Below are positions 1 to 9,349 of a DNA stretch of 64,000 nucleotides, one piece after another. How positions within the stretch are numbered: the first letter of the stretch is position 1; every line of letters begins with the position of its first letter. The notes under the pieces are model-generated. The model was not told the DNA's origin and did no database searches. It worked only from the letters and a program-made list of their open reading frames with translations. This stretch comes from Gemmataceae bacterium (GTDB lineage: Bacteria; Planctomycetota; Planctomycetia; Gemmatales; Gemmataceae): the NCBI GenBank assembly GCA_009691845.1, contig SIAJ01000015.1, positions 23,425-87,424 on the forward strand, written 5' to 3'. The position numbers and the translations under genes are program-made.

Positions 1-2021
1 TAGCGGTTCTCGACGCGGACCGCGAAGCCGACGGCATCCTGCACTCCGTACCGGCACCAAGTTGTGCCGACGCAACTCTTCACCGTCCGCAGGGCCTTGC
101 CGTAAGCGTGGCCGCTCTCGAAACCGGCAGCCACCAGTTCTTCCCATATATCGGGAAGCAGATGCACCGGCGCGCCGAAGAGATCGACGCGCTGGCCACC
201 GGTGATCTTCGTGTACAGGCCGTATTTCTTGGCGACTTCACCGAGGACGATCAACTTCTGCGGCGTGATTTCGCCGCCCGGCACGCGCGGCACCACCGAG
301 TACGTTCCACCCCGTTGGATATTGGCGAGGAAGCGATCGTTCGTGTCCTGGATGGTCGTATGGTCGACGATGTTCTCGTTCCACAAACTTGCGATGATGG
401 ACGCAACCGCCGGCTTGCAGATCTCGCAACCGTGGCCTTTGCCGTGACTCTTGATAAGATCGCCGAACGACTTGAGCCCCTTGATTTTGACGATCTCGAA
501 CAGTTCCTGACGCGTGTGCGCGAAATGCTCGCAGAGCGCGGAGTTCACCTTCTGGCCGGACTTCTTCATCTCGGCCTTGAACAGGTCGGTGACCAAGGGC
601 AGGCATCCACCGCAGCCCGTGCCGGCTTTCGTGCATTTCTTCACTTCTTCGACCGTGCATAGCTTTTGCTCGCTGATCGCCGAGCAGATGGCTCCCATAC
701 TGACGTTATTGCAGGAACAGATTTGCGAATCGTTCGACATCAGGCCGAGACTATCTGCCGCCGTGCCGGAAGAAGATGGGACGAGGAGTTCGCCGGGCGT
801 CATCGGCAGTGGTTTGTCGCTCTTGGCGAGCATGGAGAACTTGCTGTACTCCGCGGCATCGCCCACGAGAATGCCGCCGAGCAACTTGTCGCCTTCGAGC
901 GAGAAGAGCAGCTTCTTGTACGTGCCCTTGAATGGGTCTTCGTAAGTAATCGCCTTCGAAGTTTTCTCGTCGGGGAAGCAGTTGCCGAAGCTGGCGACAT
1001 CGACGCCCATGAGCTTCAATTTGGTGCTCATGTCTGCGCCGGTGAACGTGCGTGATTCGCCCACAAAATTGGCCGCGGCGATTTCGGCCATCTCATTGCC
1101 GGGCGCGATTAGACCGTAGATCATGCCTCCGTACAGTGCCACCTCGCCGATGGCGACAATGTCCGGATCCGAAGTTCGCAGACGATCGTCAACAACGACA
1201 CCGCCACGCTGACCCACCAGCAAGCCGCACGATCGCGCGAGTTCATCGCGTGGCTTGATCCCCGCCGAGACGATCACCATTTTGACATCGAGTTCGGCCC
1301 CGTCGGCGAACGACATGCCTTCCACTTTGCCGTTCCCGAGAATCTGTTTCGTATTCTTGTTGAGGTGGACCTGTACGCCGAGCGCGTTGATCTTGCCAAC
1401 CAGAACGCGCGAACCCGACTCGTCGATCTGCCGGGGCATCAGTCGTGAAGCGAATTCGACGACGTGCGTTTCCAGGCCGAGATCGTAGGCCGCCTTGGCC
1501 GCCTCCAGACCGAGCAACCCTCCGCCGATGACGGCCGCTTTCTTGACGCCCTGACCGTAGGCTATGATCTTCTCGAGATCGCAAATCGTGCGATAGACGA
1601 AGACGCCCTTTTTATCCACGCCCGGCACCGACGGAACGAACGGGGCCGAGCCGGTCGCCAGCACGACGGCATCGTAGGCGATCTCGCGGCCGCTTGCGGA
1701 ACGAACGATCTTTTTCTCGCGATCGATAACCGTTACGCAGTCGCCCGTGTGGAGCGTGACCCCATTCTTTTCGTACCAGCCCGGTTCCGAAAGGGATAGT
1801 TTTTCGGCCGTGCGGTGCTCGAAGTACTTGGTGAGGTTGACGCGATCGTAGGCAGGACGAGGCTCGTCACCGAACGTGACAATTTGCCACTCGCGCTTGA
1901 TATCGAAATCGATCAAGCGCTCGCAGAAGCGATGTCCAACCATGCCGTTACCGATAACGACAACCGTCTTTCGTGGCTTGCGATTCACACCAGACCTCGG
2001 AAAGAGCGGGCATAGGCGCAT
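1..2021 (-). CDS. nirB: Nitrite reductase [NAD(P)H] large subunit NirB, C-terminus cut by window edge
   Basis: Assimilatory-type nitrite reductase, which reduces nitrite to ammonium in the cytoplasm with NAD(P)H, FAD, Fe-S and siroheme. Reading the minus strand from ATG at 2021 gives an uninterrupted frame of about 673 residues that leaves the window. It opens with VVVIGNGMVGH (dinucleotide fold, about residues 20-30), then a pyridine-nucleotide disulfide oxidoreductase domain to about 300. A BFD-like [2Fe-2S] domain follows (ICSCNN near 435, CTKAGTGCGGC near 467), then a second short domain with HGCEICKP near 530. Next comes the nitrite/sulfite reductase ferredoxin-like half-domain, and then SCVGTTWC near 650, the CX5C half of the siroheme/4Fe-4S site. 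The second cysteine pair must lie beyond the edge; E. coli NirB has about 847 residues. GTG at 1988 is an alternative start. A nirD or nitrate reductase gene, if present, would be to the left. Confidence 0.93.
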   Translation of the reverse strand, partial: MRLCPLFPRSGVNRKPRKTVVVIGNGMVGHRFCERLIDFDIKREWQIVTFGDEPRPAYDRVNLTKYFEHRTAEKLSLSEPGWYEKNGVTLHTGDCVTVIDREKKIVRSASGREIAYDAVVLATGSAPFVPSVPGVDKKGVFVYRTICDLEKIIAYGQGVKKAAVIGGGLLGLEAAKAAYDLGLETHVVEFASRLMPRQIDESGSRVLVGKINALGVQVHLNKNTKQILGNGKVEGMSFADGAELDVKMVIVSAGIKPRDELARSCGLLVGQRGGVVVDDRLRTSDPDIVAIGEVALYGGMIYGLIAPGNEMAEIAAANFVGESRTFTGADMSTKLKLMGVDVASFGNCFPDEKTSKAITYEDPFKGTYKKLLFSLEGDKLLGGILVGDAAEYSKFSMLAKSDKPLPMTPGELLVPSSSGTAADSLGLMSNDSQICSCNNVSMGAICSAISEQKLCTVEEVKKCTKAGTGCGGCLPLVTDLFKAEMKKSGQKVNSALCEHFAHTRQELFEIVKIKGLKSFGDLIKSHGKGHGCEICKPAVASIIASLWNENIVDHTTIQDTNDRFLANIQRGGTYSVVPRVPGGEITPQKLIVLGEVAKKYGLYTKITGGQRVDLFGAPVHLLPDIWEELVAAGFESGHAYGKALRTVKSCVGTTWCRYGVQDAVGFAVRVENR

Positions 2022-2685
2022 TCGGATTCGGTCGATCAGGTAGAACGCAAGTCGAGTGCCGCCCGATGAATCGTGATGCCGGATTAGCACGTAAGTGCAG
2101 ATGCAGTAATTGATTAGAGGTTGTGAAAATTAGCCGATTCGTTCGGAACTTTGCTTCCGTGGTGAGTGTTCTGGGCAAAAGGTGCTTGGAATTGTGGCAA
2201 CCATACGCCGCGATCGTCGGTCGTAGTTCACTTAATATGCTGCACGAGGCTCTTCATCTGGAAACCTTTCGAGGGAGACATGTCGGAGAGAGCGCCAATC
2301 TCGATTAGCTGATCCATGACGATCGGACCGACGGCGGCGACTTTCACCTTCGTCCATCCGGGTGTCAGGGATGGTTCAGTTTGTGCACTCACGCGACTTC
2401 GCAGAGTCGATCGACTGTGGAGAACTGCTCAAGACGATGCAATCGACGATCCATTTGCCATCTTGGTAATGGGATTCACTTTCGATTCCGAGTCGGCAGG
2501 AGGTGCAGATATGAAGACAAATCAAAGGTGTGCCCGCGTCCGGATCGTCGGGAGTCGCCTTCCGATCATGTTGGAATCAACGCTGGGTTCCGCCTCTTCA
2601 CCTGTTCCTATAATCCTCCCGAGTGGGAGGCGGTGAACTGGCCCGCCACCCTACCATCAAACACTCCATCGTTTTCAAATTTTGC
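2022..2685. other. Intergenic region, about 660 bp, no supported gene except one weak short frame
   Basis: This lies between the divergently transcribed nirB and the SET-domain gene. It should hold the nirB promoter, but I see no convincing sigma-70 boxes. Short plus-strand frames here (2123-2308 and 2316-2636) resemble no known protein and have no ribosome binding site. The only frame with gene-like composition is a 54-codon minus-strand frame, listed separately. Confidence 0.5.
2228..2392 (-). CDS. Possible small protein or gene remnant, 54 aa
   Basis: From a GTG at 2392 the minus strand reads a short frame ending KSLVQHIK-stop. Its body (KVKVAAVGPIVMDQLIEIG) looks protein-like and uses the C- and G-ending codons typical of the neighbours. 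The frame stays open for several codons upstream of the GTG, so this could equally be the decayed C-terminus of a longer gene. There is no clear Shine-Dalgarno sequence and I recognise no family. It lies in the 660-bp gap behind nirB. Confidence 0.22.
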   Translation of the reverse strand: MSAQTEPSLTPGWTKVKVAAVGPIVMDQLIEIGALSDMSPSKGFQMKSLVQHIK

Positions 2686-3087
2686 ATGACAAATACACCG
2701 AGCACTGGCGAGTCTCTCTTGCTCCGAAGAGTTCGAGGCATGGGCCGGGGAATGTTCGCCGGCCGAAGGTTCATTAAAGGCGAGATCATCGAGATCTGTC
2801 CGGTCGTGCCGGTGAGTAGGCGTTTCACGAAAAAATGCGATGGTGAAGTGTTGGAGCACTATCTTTTCCAATGGGGTCGTCACGGAAGCGCGGTCATTCT
2901 GGGTTATGGCTCGATCTATAACCATTCCAGCAGTCCGAACGCATCGTTTCGCCCAAGGACGGCCAAGCTGGAATTGGTGTTCCGAGCCCTACGGGACATT
3001 GAGATCGGCGAACAGATACTGGTTGATTACGAATGGCCGGATTTTCATAAGGAGCTTAAAAAAGCACGCCCAATGGAACGTCAGTGA
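2686..3087 (+). CDS. SET-domain protein (putative lysine methyltransferase)
   Basis: A 133-residue protein consisting almost entirely of a SET fold. The opening RGMGRGMFAGRRFIKGEII matches the first SET strand region. GYGSIYNHSSSPNASF carries the NHSxxPN S-adenosylmethionine-binding and catalytic core. The C-terminal GEQILVDYEWP supplies the GEE/LxxDY-type tyrosine. SET proteins use S-adenosylmethionine to methylate lysines; bacterial single-domain versions are mostly uncharacterised, so the substrate is unknown. I chose ATG 2686 because the SET fold starts directly after it. The in-frame ATG at 2623 would add 21 residues of poor composition. There is no pre-SET or post-SET cysteine cluster. 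The gene stands alone, and transfer from a eukaryote or another bacterium is possible but not shown. Confidence 0.85.
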   Translation: MTNTPSTGESLLLRRVRGMGRGMFAGRRFIKGEIIEICPVVPVSRRFTKKCDGEVLEHYLFQWGRHGSAVILGYGSIYNHSSSPNASFRPRTAKLELVFRALRDIEIGEQILVDYEWPDFHKELKKARPMERQ

Positions 3088-3563
3088 GAAAGCATGAACG
3101 TCAGGGTGGGAAATGCAGAGAGAAGGCGGTCCGGTCTACGCCGAGCAGGGTGTCTTCAACCTTTATCCGATTTTCGTCACCACAGACTGGAAGCGGCTGG
3201 CCCGCACTCGCAACGACATCGTTCACAAGACACCCCCGGCATGTGCTTGGCCCGATTTTCCAGCACATGCCTTGGCCATCGGGGATAATCGTGCCTGATG
3301 ACCACCTTCTTTGCTTGCCTGACCGGCACACCTCGATTCGCGGATGCTGATTCTTGGTGGGATGATGAAACCGGCGAACTGGAGTTGGCGGCGGACGGTC
3401 TTGCAACCACTTGATAACTAGACGGCCATTTCACATGTCACGGGGCAGTTCTTGGGATGGTAAGGCCACTGCCAATCCGGAGAACCGCTCACCCTCATGG
3501 CTCGGCAGGATCTCGCCGCCCCAAGCACCGGCCTTGGTGCATGCTCATTGATAAAAATTCCCG
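3088..3563. other. Intergenic region, about 475 bp, nothing recognised
   Basis: This lies between the SET gene and the convergent DUF1552 gene. Overlapping frames of 60-100 codons exist on both strands (for example 3084-3350 plus, 3101-3406 minus), but none resembles a known family or has a ribosome binding site. I see no clear terminator hairpin. Confidence 0.5.
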
Positions 3564-4826
3564 CTATACTTCGCTAATTACGCCGGTGCTTGAGCCGAAC
3601 GACTTGGCCTCGATGTCCATTTGCTGAATCATCCGGACGAACAGATTGGAGAACGGTTTGTTTTTTTGGCGATCGAAGGCGACGTGCCCCTGATGACGCA
3701 AACCACCGCCGGCGAGAAGGATTGGCAAGTTGTTGGGCGAATGCCCCGAGCCATTGCCCAGATTGCTGGAATAGCAGACCATCGTTCGGTCCAGGAGCGT
3801 CTCGTCACCTTCGGTCGAGTTCTTGAGCTTGGTCAGGAAGTCGTTGAACACGCGTAATTCCGCTTCTTCAATCAACGCCAATTGCTCGATCTTGGTCGGG
3901 TCCTGGCCATGATGCGAGGCGTCGTGATGGCCGATGCTGACTTTGTCGATTATCGGCTGTTCTTGCGAATCGAGGGAGAGCGAGATCACGCGCGTTGAAT
4001 CCGTTTGCAGGGCGAGGTGCATGAGGTCGTACCACTGCCTGGAACGCGCGATCAACTGGCCGGGCAGGAAAGCCTCGTTTGTCGGTATCGGTGCGGTGAC
4101 CTTCGGCTTGGGCCGATTGACCCACGCTTCATCTTGTTGCAAGCGTTGCTCGGCTTCGCGAATCGAAGTCTGAAGTAGGTCCAGGCGTTGACGATCGGCG
4201 GCGCCGAGGCTGGCGGACAACGTTCGCGCCTGAGCACGCAATTCGTCGAGGATGCTGCGGCCGTCGCGCAGCCGGCGGACTTCGCGGGCGACTTCTTCAG
4301 GAGTGCCCTGGATGAAAAGCTGGCGAAAGACGCCGCTGGCCCAGTGTTGGGCAGGCACGCGCAAGCCGCGACGATTCCAGGAATAAACGGTGCCGCCCAG
4401 AACGAGCGAGGCAAAGCGTGTCTCGCCGCCGATGTGCGAGGCAACCTCTTGGTCGAGGGAAATGGTGTTGTGGATGTCGTTGAGGCGAATCCCTTCCGGC
4501 GGAGCACCCGTGAACAGAGCGATGTCGTTGTGGTGCCCATCGGTATAGCCGCGATGCGACATGCCGGAGAAGACGGTGAGTTGCTTGCGGTGCGCGTCGA
4601 GGATGCGCGTGTAGCGCGTGTGTTCGTAATCGGCTCCGGCTTTCTCCGGAAACAGAAGCGGCGTATGCAAGCCGAACGGCCGGCCTATCAGCACCATTCG
4701 GCGTGGCAGCACGGCCCGCTTCTCTTTCGAGAAGACAGACGGCTGCATGGCATCGAGCAACGGCAGCCCGACGCAGACGCCGGCGGTGCGGAGAAAGGTT
4801 CGACGGTCGAGTCGCTTGAAGGCCAT
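3564..4826 (-). CDS. DUF1552 family protein, exported
   Basis: A 420-residue protein of the DUF1552 family, found mainly in planctomycetes and related bacteria; its biochemical function is unknown. The N-terminus has a twin-arginine-like leader (RRTFLRTAG at residues 8-16, then a hydrophobic stretch), so folded export is likely. The body begins with RRMVLIGRPFGLHTPLLFPE, typical of the family, and runs to the C-terminal GGGLRHQGHVAFD region, comparable to the end of DUF1501 proteins. It starts 12 nt after the stop of the DUF1592 protein gene on the same strand, so the two are almost certainly co-transcribed. The DUF1592/DUF1552 pairing is common in this phylum and suggests a shared periplasmic role. 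Confidence 0.9.
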   Translation of the reverse strand: MAFKRLDRRTFLRTAGVCVGLPLLDAMQPSVFSKEKRAVLPRRMVLIGRPFGLHTPLLFPEKAGADYEHTRYTRILDAHRKQLTVFSGMSHRGYTDGHHNDIALFTGAPPEGIRLNDIHNTISLDQEVASHIGGETRFASLVLGGTVYSWNRRGLRVPAQHWASGVFRQLFIQGTPEEVAREVRRLRDGRSILDELRAQARTLSASLGAADRQRLDLLQTSIREAEQRLQQDEAWVNRPKPKVTAPIPTNEAFLPGQLIARSRQWYDLMHLALQTDSTRVISLSLDSQEQPIIDKVSIGHHDASHHGQDPTKIEQLALIEEAELRVFNDFLTKLKNSTEGDETLLDRTMVCYSSNLGNGSGHSPNNLPILLAGGGLRHQGHVAFDRQKNKPFSNLFVRMIQQMDIEAKSFGSSTGVISEV

Positions 4827-4838
4827 GCTCTTCTCCGT

Positions 4839-7367
4839 TTACTTGCTCAAGAACAGCCGACTTTGCACCACTTCATGGACTAGCGTACGGAATCCATAAT
4901 TCTTCACACGCAAGGCCGCCACGATCTGTTCGACAACTTCGCGGTCGGCGAACTGGATGTCGGCGCCGGTCGAGTAGATCAACAATTTCTCGGTCAGGTT
5001 GCGGGCCAACTGGTCCTTATCCTCGAGCAGGATCTTTTTGTAGTCGTCGATGTTCTTGAATGCCTTGCCGTTGGGGGTCACGCCGCCGAGTTCGACATCG
5101 GGGCCATGGTAATAGCGCTGGCCTTTCACGACCCCCTTCTTGGTTGGCGCGGTCGCGCGATAAAAATCGCGCCAGCCGCCGAGGGCGTCGAAATTTTCCA
5201 GCGCGAATCCCGGCGGATCGATGTGAACGTGGCACGTCGCGCAAGCAGGGGTGTTTCGATGCTTGTCGAGTTGTTCGCGGATGGTGGTCGCGCCGCGTAT
5301 GTCCGGTTCGAAACTCGGAGTGCCGGGAGGTGGCGGTGCAGGAGGCTTACCGAGGATGCGATCGAGCACCCATTTGCCGCGCAGCACCGGCGATGTGCGC
5401 GTGCCGTCCGCAGTGACCTTGAGAACGCTGGCATGGGTCATGACGCCGCCGCGATGGCTCCCCTCGGCAAATTTCACCGTGCGCAATTCCTGACCGACCA
5501 CGCCCGCAATCCCGTAATGCCGGGCCAGGCGTTCATTGAGGAACGACCAGTCCGAATCGACAAATTCCAGCAGACTCCGGTCGTGGCGCAAGATTTCCTT
5601 GAAGTACGCCTCGGTTTCGCGTGGCATCGACCAGAACAAATACTGATCGAATTCGCCATACAGTCGTGGGTCGGGCGAGGTGTCATTGATTTTGCGCAGA
5701 TCGAGCCATTGACCGGTGAAGTTTTCCGTGAATCGCTGGGCTTTCGGGTCCTTCAGCATTCGTTCGACCTGAGCGCGCAGTACGTCTGGTTTCGTCAACT
5801 CCTGTTTCTGCGCCACGTCCAACAGTTCCCGATCGGGCATCGACGACCACAGGAAATAGGCGAGTCGATTCGCGAGGGCGTAATCGTCCAGACGCGTGGA
5901 TTGAAGGTCCTTTTGCGGCGTTAATTGAGGCGAGCCCGGCTCCAGCAAGTACAGGAAGTGCGTTGACAAAAGGACGGACTTGTACCCATGCACCATCGCA
6001 TCCACAAACGTGTAGTTGTCGTCGAGCCGATCATGCACCAGCTTGACGTAGTGCTTTTGCAACTCCTCGCTCGCCGGGCGGCGTAGGGCGCGCGGCAGAA
6101 AATCGCGGATCAATCGCTCGGCGTCCTCCTTGGGCTTGGTGGACACTGGCACGAGCGGGTCATGAACTTCCCAGAAAGTTGCGGGGCGATTGCCAATATT
6201 CGGAATCGGGCGTTTCTCGGCCGCTGCCCGGGCGACCGAACGCGCCTGGAGCGGCACGTCCTTGAAGACGCGCTGATAACTTTCCGGCGGCCAGGGTCCA
6301 AGTGGGCCTTCAATCTTGATCCACTCGACGACTAGCCCTGGCCCCGCGTACTCTTCGAGAGGACTCTTCACTTTTTTCAAGAAGAACTCGTAGCGATCAG
6401 GCAGGCCCCAGGCGTGGATCCAAACATGGCACTCGCGATTGATGTCGAACTCGGCTTCGAAGACAGTCGGCTTGTTCTCCGGAACATCGCGGCAGGTGCG
6501 CAACTCTTGTGCGCCGCGCTCGCGGATTGGCCGGCAACAGAACGCGATGGTCAGCGGCTTGCCCTGAGTGCCAACTGCGTAAAGTGACGCCGTGACCCGG
6601 TAGCGGCCTGCCTGCGGTGTAAGCGGCGTGGAAACGTTGATGTAGTGGTCCGGCAAGCGCGCCAGTTGCACGAGCGCATCGTCCTTCATGTAGCAGTTCT
6701 TGCCCAATGTTTCCTTGAATACATAGGGGGCGGTCTTTTCCACAAGGTCCTTGCCAGTGCGCTTTTCAGTGAACGGCATGAGCGGGGCAGCGGGAATGGC
6801 CGCCAGAATCGCTCTCTCCGCCGCTTGCTGGTAGAGGAGCAGATGGGACGACGAAGTCTCCAACGCGGCACTGACGTTGTCGAAACCAGCCGCCGTATTG
6901 TCCTCGGGTAGCTGCATCTTGAGCTGGGCGTTCGCATTGATCGACAGTAGATCACGGAGCGTGTTTTCATACTCGACGCCGTTAAGCCGGCGCAAGACGA
7001 CACGCCCTTCCTTCTTCTGTTTCTCCAGCGAAGCAGCATGCAATTCCTTGTGCAACCCTTGCGTCATCCGCTCCAGGTCGCGTTGCGGTGGCCGATCCCG
7101 ATTCTTCGGCGGCATCGCGCCAGCAACGAGCATGTCGTGGGTCTTTATCCAGAGTTTGGCTGTCTTGGGATCGGCAAAATCGGGTTGCAACTCATCGAGA
7201 CGCAGGTTCGCCTTTTTGACCTCCGGGCCGTGGCACTCCACACAATGGGCGTCGAGGAATGGCTTGATCGTGGATTTGAAAGATACCGTCAAGTCTTGTG
7301 CGTAAGCACTTTGCGCGAACAAAAGCACCGCAACCGCAAGCAGCGGTGAAGGAACAACTCGGCTCAT
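4839..7367 (-). CDS. DUF1592/DUF1588/DUF1585 cytochrome-like secreted protein
   Basis: An 842-residue secreted protein with the PSCyt1-DUF1587-DUF1595-DUF1592-DUF1588-DUF1585 layout. From ATG 7367 it begins with a signal peptide (MSRVVPSPLLAVAVLLF, cleavage near AYAQ). A planctomycete cytochrome domain follows, with CVECH at residues 42-46. A second CXXCH (CATCH, near residue 710) sits in the DUF1588 region, before HIDPPGFALENFDALGGWR. Two c-type heme sites are therefore predicted; the redox partner and substrate are unknown. The frame is open to 7766 upstream, but the 133 extra residues lack the composition of a secreted protein and precede the signal peptide, so I reject that longer start. 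It is followed 12 nt later by the DUF1552 gene. Confidence 0.92.
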   Translation of the reverse strand: MSRVVPSPLLAVAVLLFAQSAYAQDLTVSFKSTIKPFLDAHCVECHGPEVKKANLRLDELQPDFADPKTAKLWIKTHDMLVAGAMPPKNRDRPPQRDLERMTQGLHKELHAASLEKQKKEGRVVLRRLNGVEYENTLRDLLSINANAQLKMQLPEDNTAAGFDNVSAALETSSSHLLLYQQAAERAILAAIPAAPLMPFTEKRTGKDLVEKTAPYVFKETLGKNCYMKDDALVQLARLPDHYINVSTPLTPQAGRYRVTASLYAVGTQGKPLTIAFCCRPIRERGAQELRTCRDVPENKPTVFEAEFDINRECHVWIHAWGLPDRYEFFLKKVKSPLEEYAGPGLVVEWIKIEGPLGPWPPESYQRVFKDVPLQARSVARAAAEKRPIPNIGNRPATFWEVHDPLVPVSTKPKEDAERLIRDFLPRALRRPASEELQKHYVKLVHDRLDDNYTFVDAMVHGYKSVLLSTHFLYLLEPGSPQLTPQKDLQSTRLDDYALANRLAYFLWSSMPDRELLDVAQKQELTKPDVLRAQVERMLKDPKAQRFTENFTGQWLDLRKINDTSPDPRLYGEFDQYLFWSMPRETEAYFKEILRHDRSLLEFVDSDWSFLNERLARHYGIAGVVGQELRTVKFAEGSHRGGVMTHASVLKVTADGTRTSPVLRGKWVLDRILGKPPAPPPPGTPSFEPDIRGATTIREQLDKHRNTPACATCHVHIDPPGFALENFDALGGWRDFYRATAPTKKGVVKGQRYYHGPDVELGGVTPNGKAFKNIDDYKKILLEDKDQLARNLTEKLLIYSTGADIQFADREVVEQIVAALRVKNYGFRTLVHEVVQSRLFLSK

Positions 7368-7924
7368 GGCAGCACGTGGCCCCGCATAAAACGGGTGGAG
7401 GTAGGAGATTATGGACTTTACTGGAAAGAAGCGGTCAACGCAACTATTGCCTTGCTCCATTCGAAATCGGGTCGCGACCGACGAAGCAAGCGGGAAAACT
7501 GCATAAGCCGCGTTGTTGAACGGCGTATGGAGCCTGACGTGGAAATCCCTCAAAACCTCGTGGAGAGCATTGAGCAAAACAATTTGCCAGGGGCGCAGAG
7601 GCCATACGGAATCCGGCGTAAGAGGATCGTGAGACGTGTCTCTCGGCCCTCCGCGTGTGTAACTTTGTGTATCTCTTCCCCTTCCAATAAGTAAGTCGGC
7701 CGATTCTTTCTGCATGGTTGGAATGTGAGGTCGCCGGCCGAGACCTTGGGTGCCTCGGGCCCACACACCGACGCGTGCTTGTCTACGAGAGCGATGGCGA
7801 AGGAAGATTCTTCGGAGCCATCCGGCAGGAACGAAACTGATGACGGTATTAGGCCGTTTGCTAGCCTCAGAGTTCTTCCGTGCCTAGCTTGCGGCACGCA
7901 GTTGTGCCATAATCTACGAAAGCC
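7368..7924. other. Divergent intergenic region, about 557 bp
   Basis: This separates the leftward DUF1592-DUF1552 operon from the rightward DUF1501 gene and must hold both promoters. Near the right end CATAAT at 7908-7913 resembles a -10 box, but I see no properly spaced -35 box. The frames crossing this region are upstream extensions or shadows. No RNA gene or repeat was recognised. Confidence 0.45.
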
Positions 7925-9349
7925 ATGACCCGTTTCCAAACCCGCCTCGAACCCGTCGGCCGTCTGCCCTCTCGCCGGGACTGGCTCCGCTTCAGCATGC
8001 CCGCCATGCTGGGAAGCTCTGGTCTCGTCCGCACCGCGCCGCCGTCGGCCTCCACGCTCACCGGATTCGGGCAGGCGAAGTCGGTGTTGGTCGTGTTCAC
8101 CAGCGGTGGTCAGAGCCAGCTCGACACCTGGGACCCGAAGCCCAACGCCCCGGCGGAAGTTCGTGGCGCATTCGGCACCATCCCGACGAGTGTGCCGGGC
8201 TTCCGCGTTTGCGAGCACATGCCGCGGCTGGCGACGTTGCAGCACCGCGTCACGGTATTGCGGTCCATGACGCACGACGATCTCGACCACGGATCGGCGT
8301 GCTATCTCGCCCTGACGGGCCAGTCCCACCCACGCAAGTCGTCGAACCCCCAACCGAAGGGCACCGATGCCCCGGCGTTAGGCGCCATTCTCCACCGCGT
8401 GCGCCCCGATCGGAGGTTTCCCCACTCGGCGTTCCACGTGAACGGCCCAATGTTAACGCCGAGCGAACCGGGCCCCGGTCAATTCGGCGGCGTGCTCGGT
8501 CGCGGGTACGATCCACTCGATCTCGGCGAAGTGACCGACGGCACCGCCCTGCTGACTGGCATGAACCTGCGTCCGGACTTGCCCGCCATGCGGCTCGGCG
8601 ATCGATCAGAACTGGTGAATCGACTCCAAGCCGCGACGCACGCTGGCTCGCGACTTCCGGCCACCGATGGCCAGCGGGCCCTGGTGAGGCAGGCCTACGA
8701 GTTGTTGCACACGCCGCGGGTGCGCGACGCTTTCGATATCGCGCAGGAGCCCGCGAAGGTCCGCGACCGGTACGGCCGGTTCCGGGCAGGGCAAGCGTGC
8801 CTGATGGGGCGACGCCTGATCGAGGCCGGGGTGCCGTGGGTCACGGTGTTTTTCAACCACAGCATACGTGGACAAGACTTCTATGTAGGCGAAAGCGACC
8901 AGTACGGCTGGGATACACACAACGACATCTTCGAGGACATGAAGGGCCACCTGCTGCCGCGGTTCGACCAGGGCTTCTCGGCGCTGCTCGAAGATTTGCA
9001 CGAGCGCGGCCTGCTGAAGGACACACTCGTTGTGTGCATGGGCGAGTTTGGGCGGGCACCGCTGGTAGCGAACGAGAAGAATTTCGCTGGTCGCGGGTCG
9101 CCTGGGCGGAAGCACTGGGCTGCATGCTACTCGGTGGTGTTGGCCGGGGCGGGTATCACGACCGGTGCGAGTTATGGACGGTCCGACAAGCAGGCGGCGT
9201 ACCCACTCGCCGACCCGGTCACGCCCGGCGATCTGTCGGCGACGCTGTTCCACGCCCTCGGCATTCCCTCCGACACCCACTACGAGGACTTCACCGGTCG
9301 CCCGTCGAGGATCGTGACGGGCACTCCGGTGACGAAGTTGTTTTCGTAG
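7925..9349 (+). CDS. DUF1501 family exported protein
   Basis: A 474-residue DUF1501 protein. The family has an alkaline-phosphatase/sulfatase-like fold, but its substrates are unknown. A twin-arginine-type leader is present (SRRDWLRF, arginines 17-18). Family hallmarks follow: KSVLVVFTSGGQSQLDTWDPKP, the VLRSMTHDD segment, WDTHNDI, VVCMGEFGRAPLV and the C-terminal GKHWA-like RKHWAACYSVVLAGAGI. It stands alone rather than next to a DUF1553 gene, unlike most paralogues here. The frame is more GC-rich, with longer shadow frames, than neighbouring DUF1501 genes (a 405-codon plus-strand shadow exists), which hints at a different origin or expression level. Confidence 0.92.
   Translation: MTRFQTRLEPVGRLPSRRDWLRFSMPAMLGSSGLVRTAPPSASTLTGFGQAKSVLVVFTSGGQSQLDTWDPKPNAPAEVRGAFGTIPTSVPGFRVCEHMPRLATLQHRVTVLRSMTHDDLDHGSACYLALTGQSHPRKSSNPQPKGTDAPALGAILHRVRPDRRFPHSAFHVNGPMLTPSEPGPGQFGGVLGRGYDPLDLGEVTDGTALLTGMNLRPDLPAMRLGDRSELVNRLQAATHAGSRLPATDGQRALVRQAYELLHTPRVRDAFDIAQEPAKVRDRYGRFRAGQACLMGRRLIEAGVPWVTVFFNHSIRGQDFYVGESDQYGWDTHNDIFEDMKGHLLPRFDQGFSALLEDLHERGLLKDTLVVCMGEFGRAPLVANEKNFAGRGSPGRKHWAACYSVVLAGAGITTGASYGRSDKQAAYPLADPVTPGDLSATLFHALGIPSDTHYEDFTGRPSRIVTGTPVTKLFS

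Noticed and set aside
5106-5924. 272-codon plus-strand frame
   Set aside because: Antisense shadow of the DUF1592 protein gene.
7368-7766. Extended N-terminus of the DUF1592 protein
   Set aside because: The extra 133 residues precede a clear signal peptide at 7367, and their composition does not fit.
7889-7913. Possible sigma-70 promoter before the 7925 gene
   Set aside because: CATAAT is a fair -10 box but the nearest TTGCGG lies only 13 bp upstream, too close for a standard promoter.
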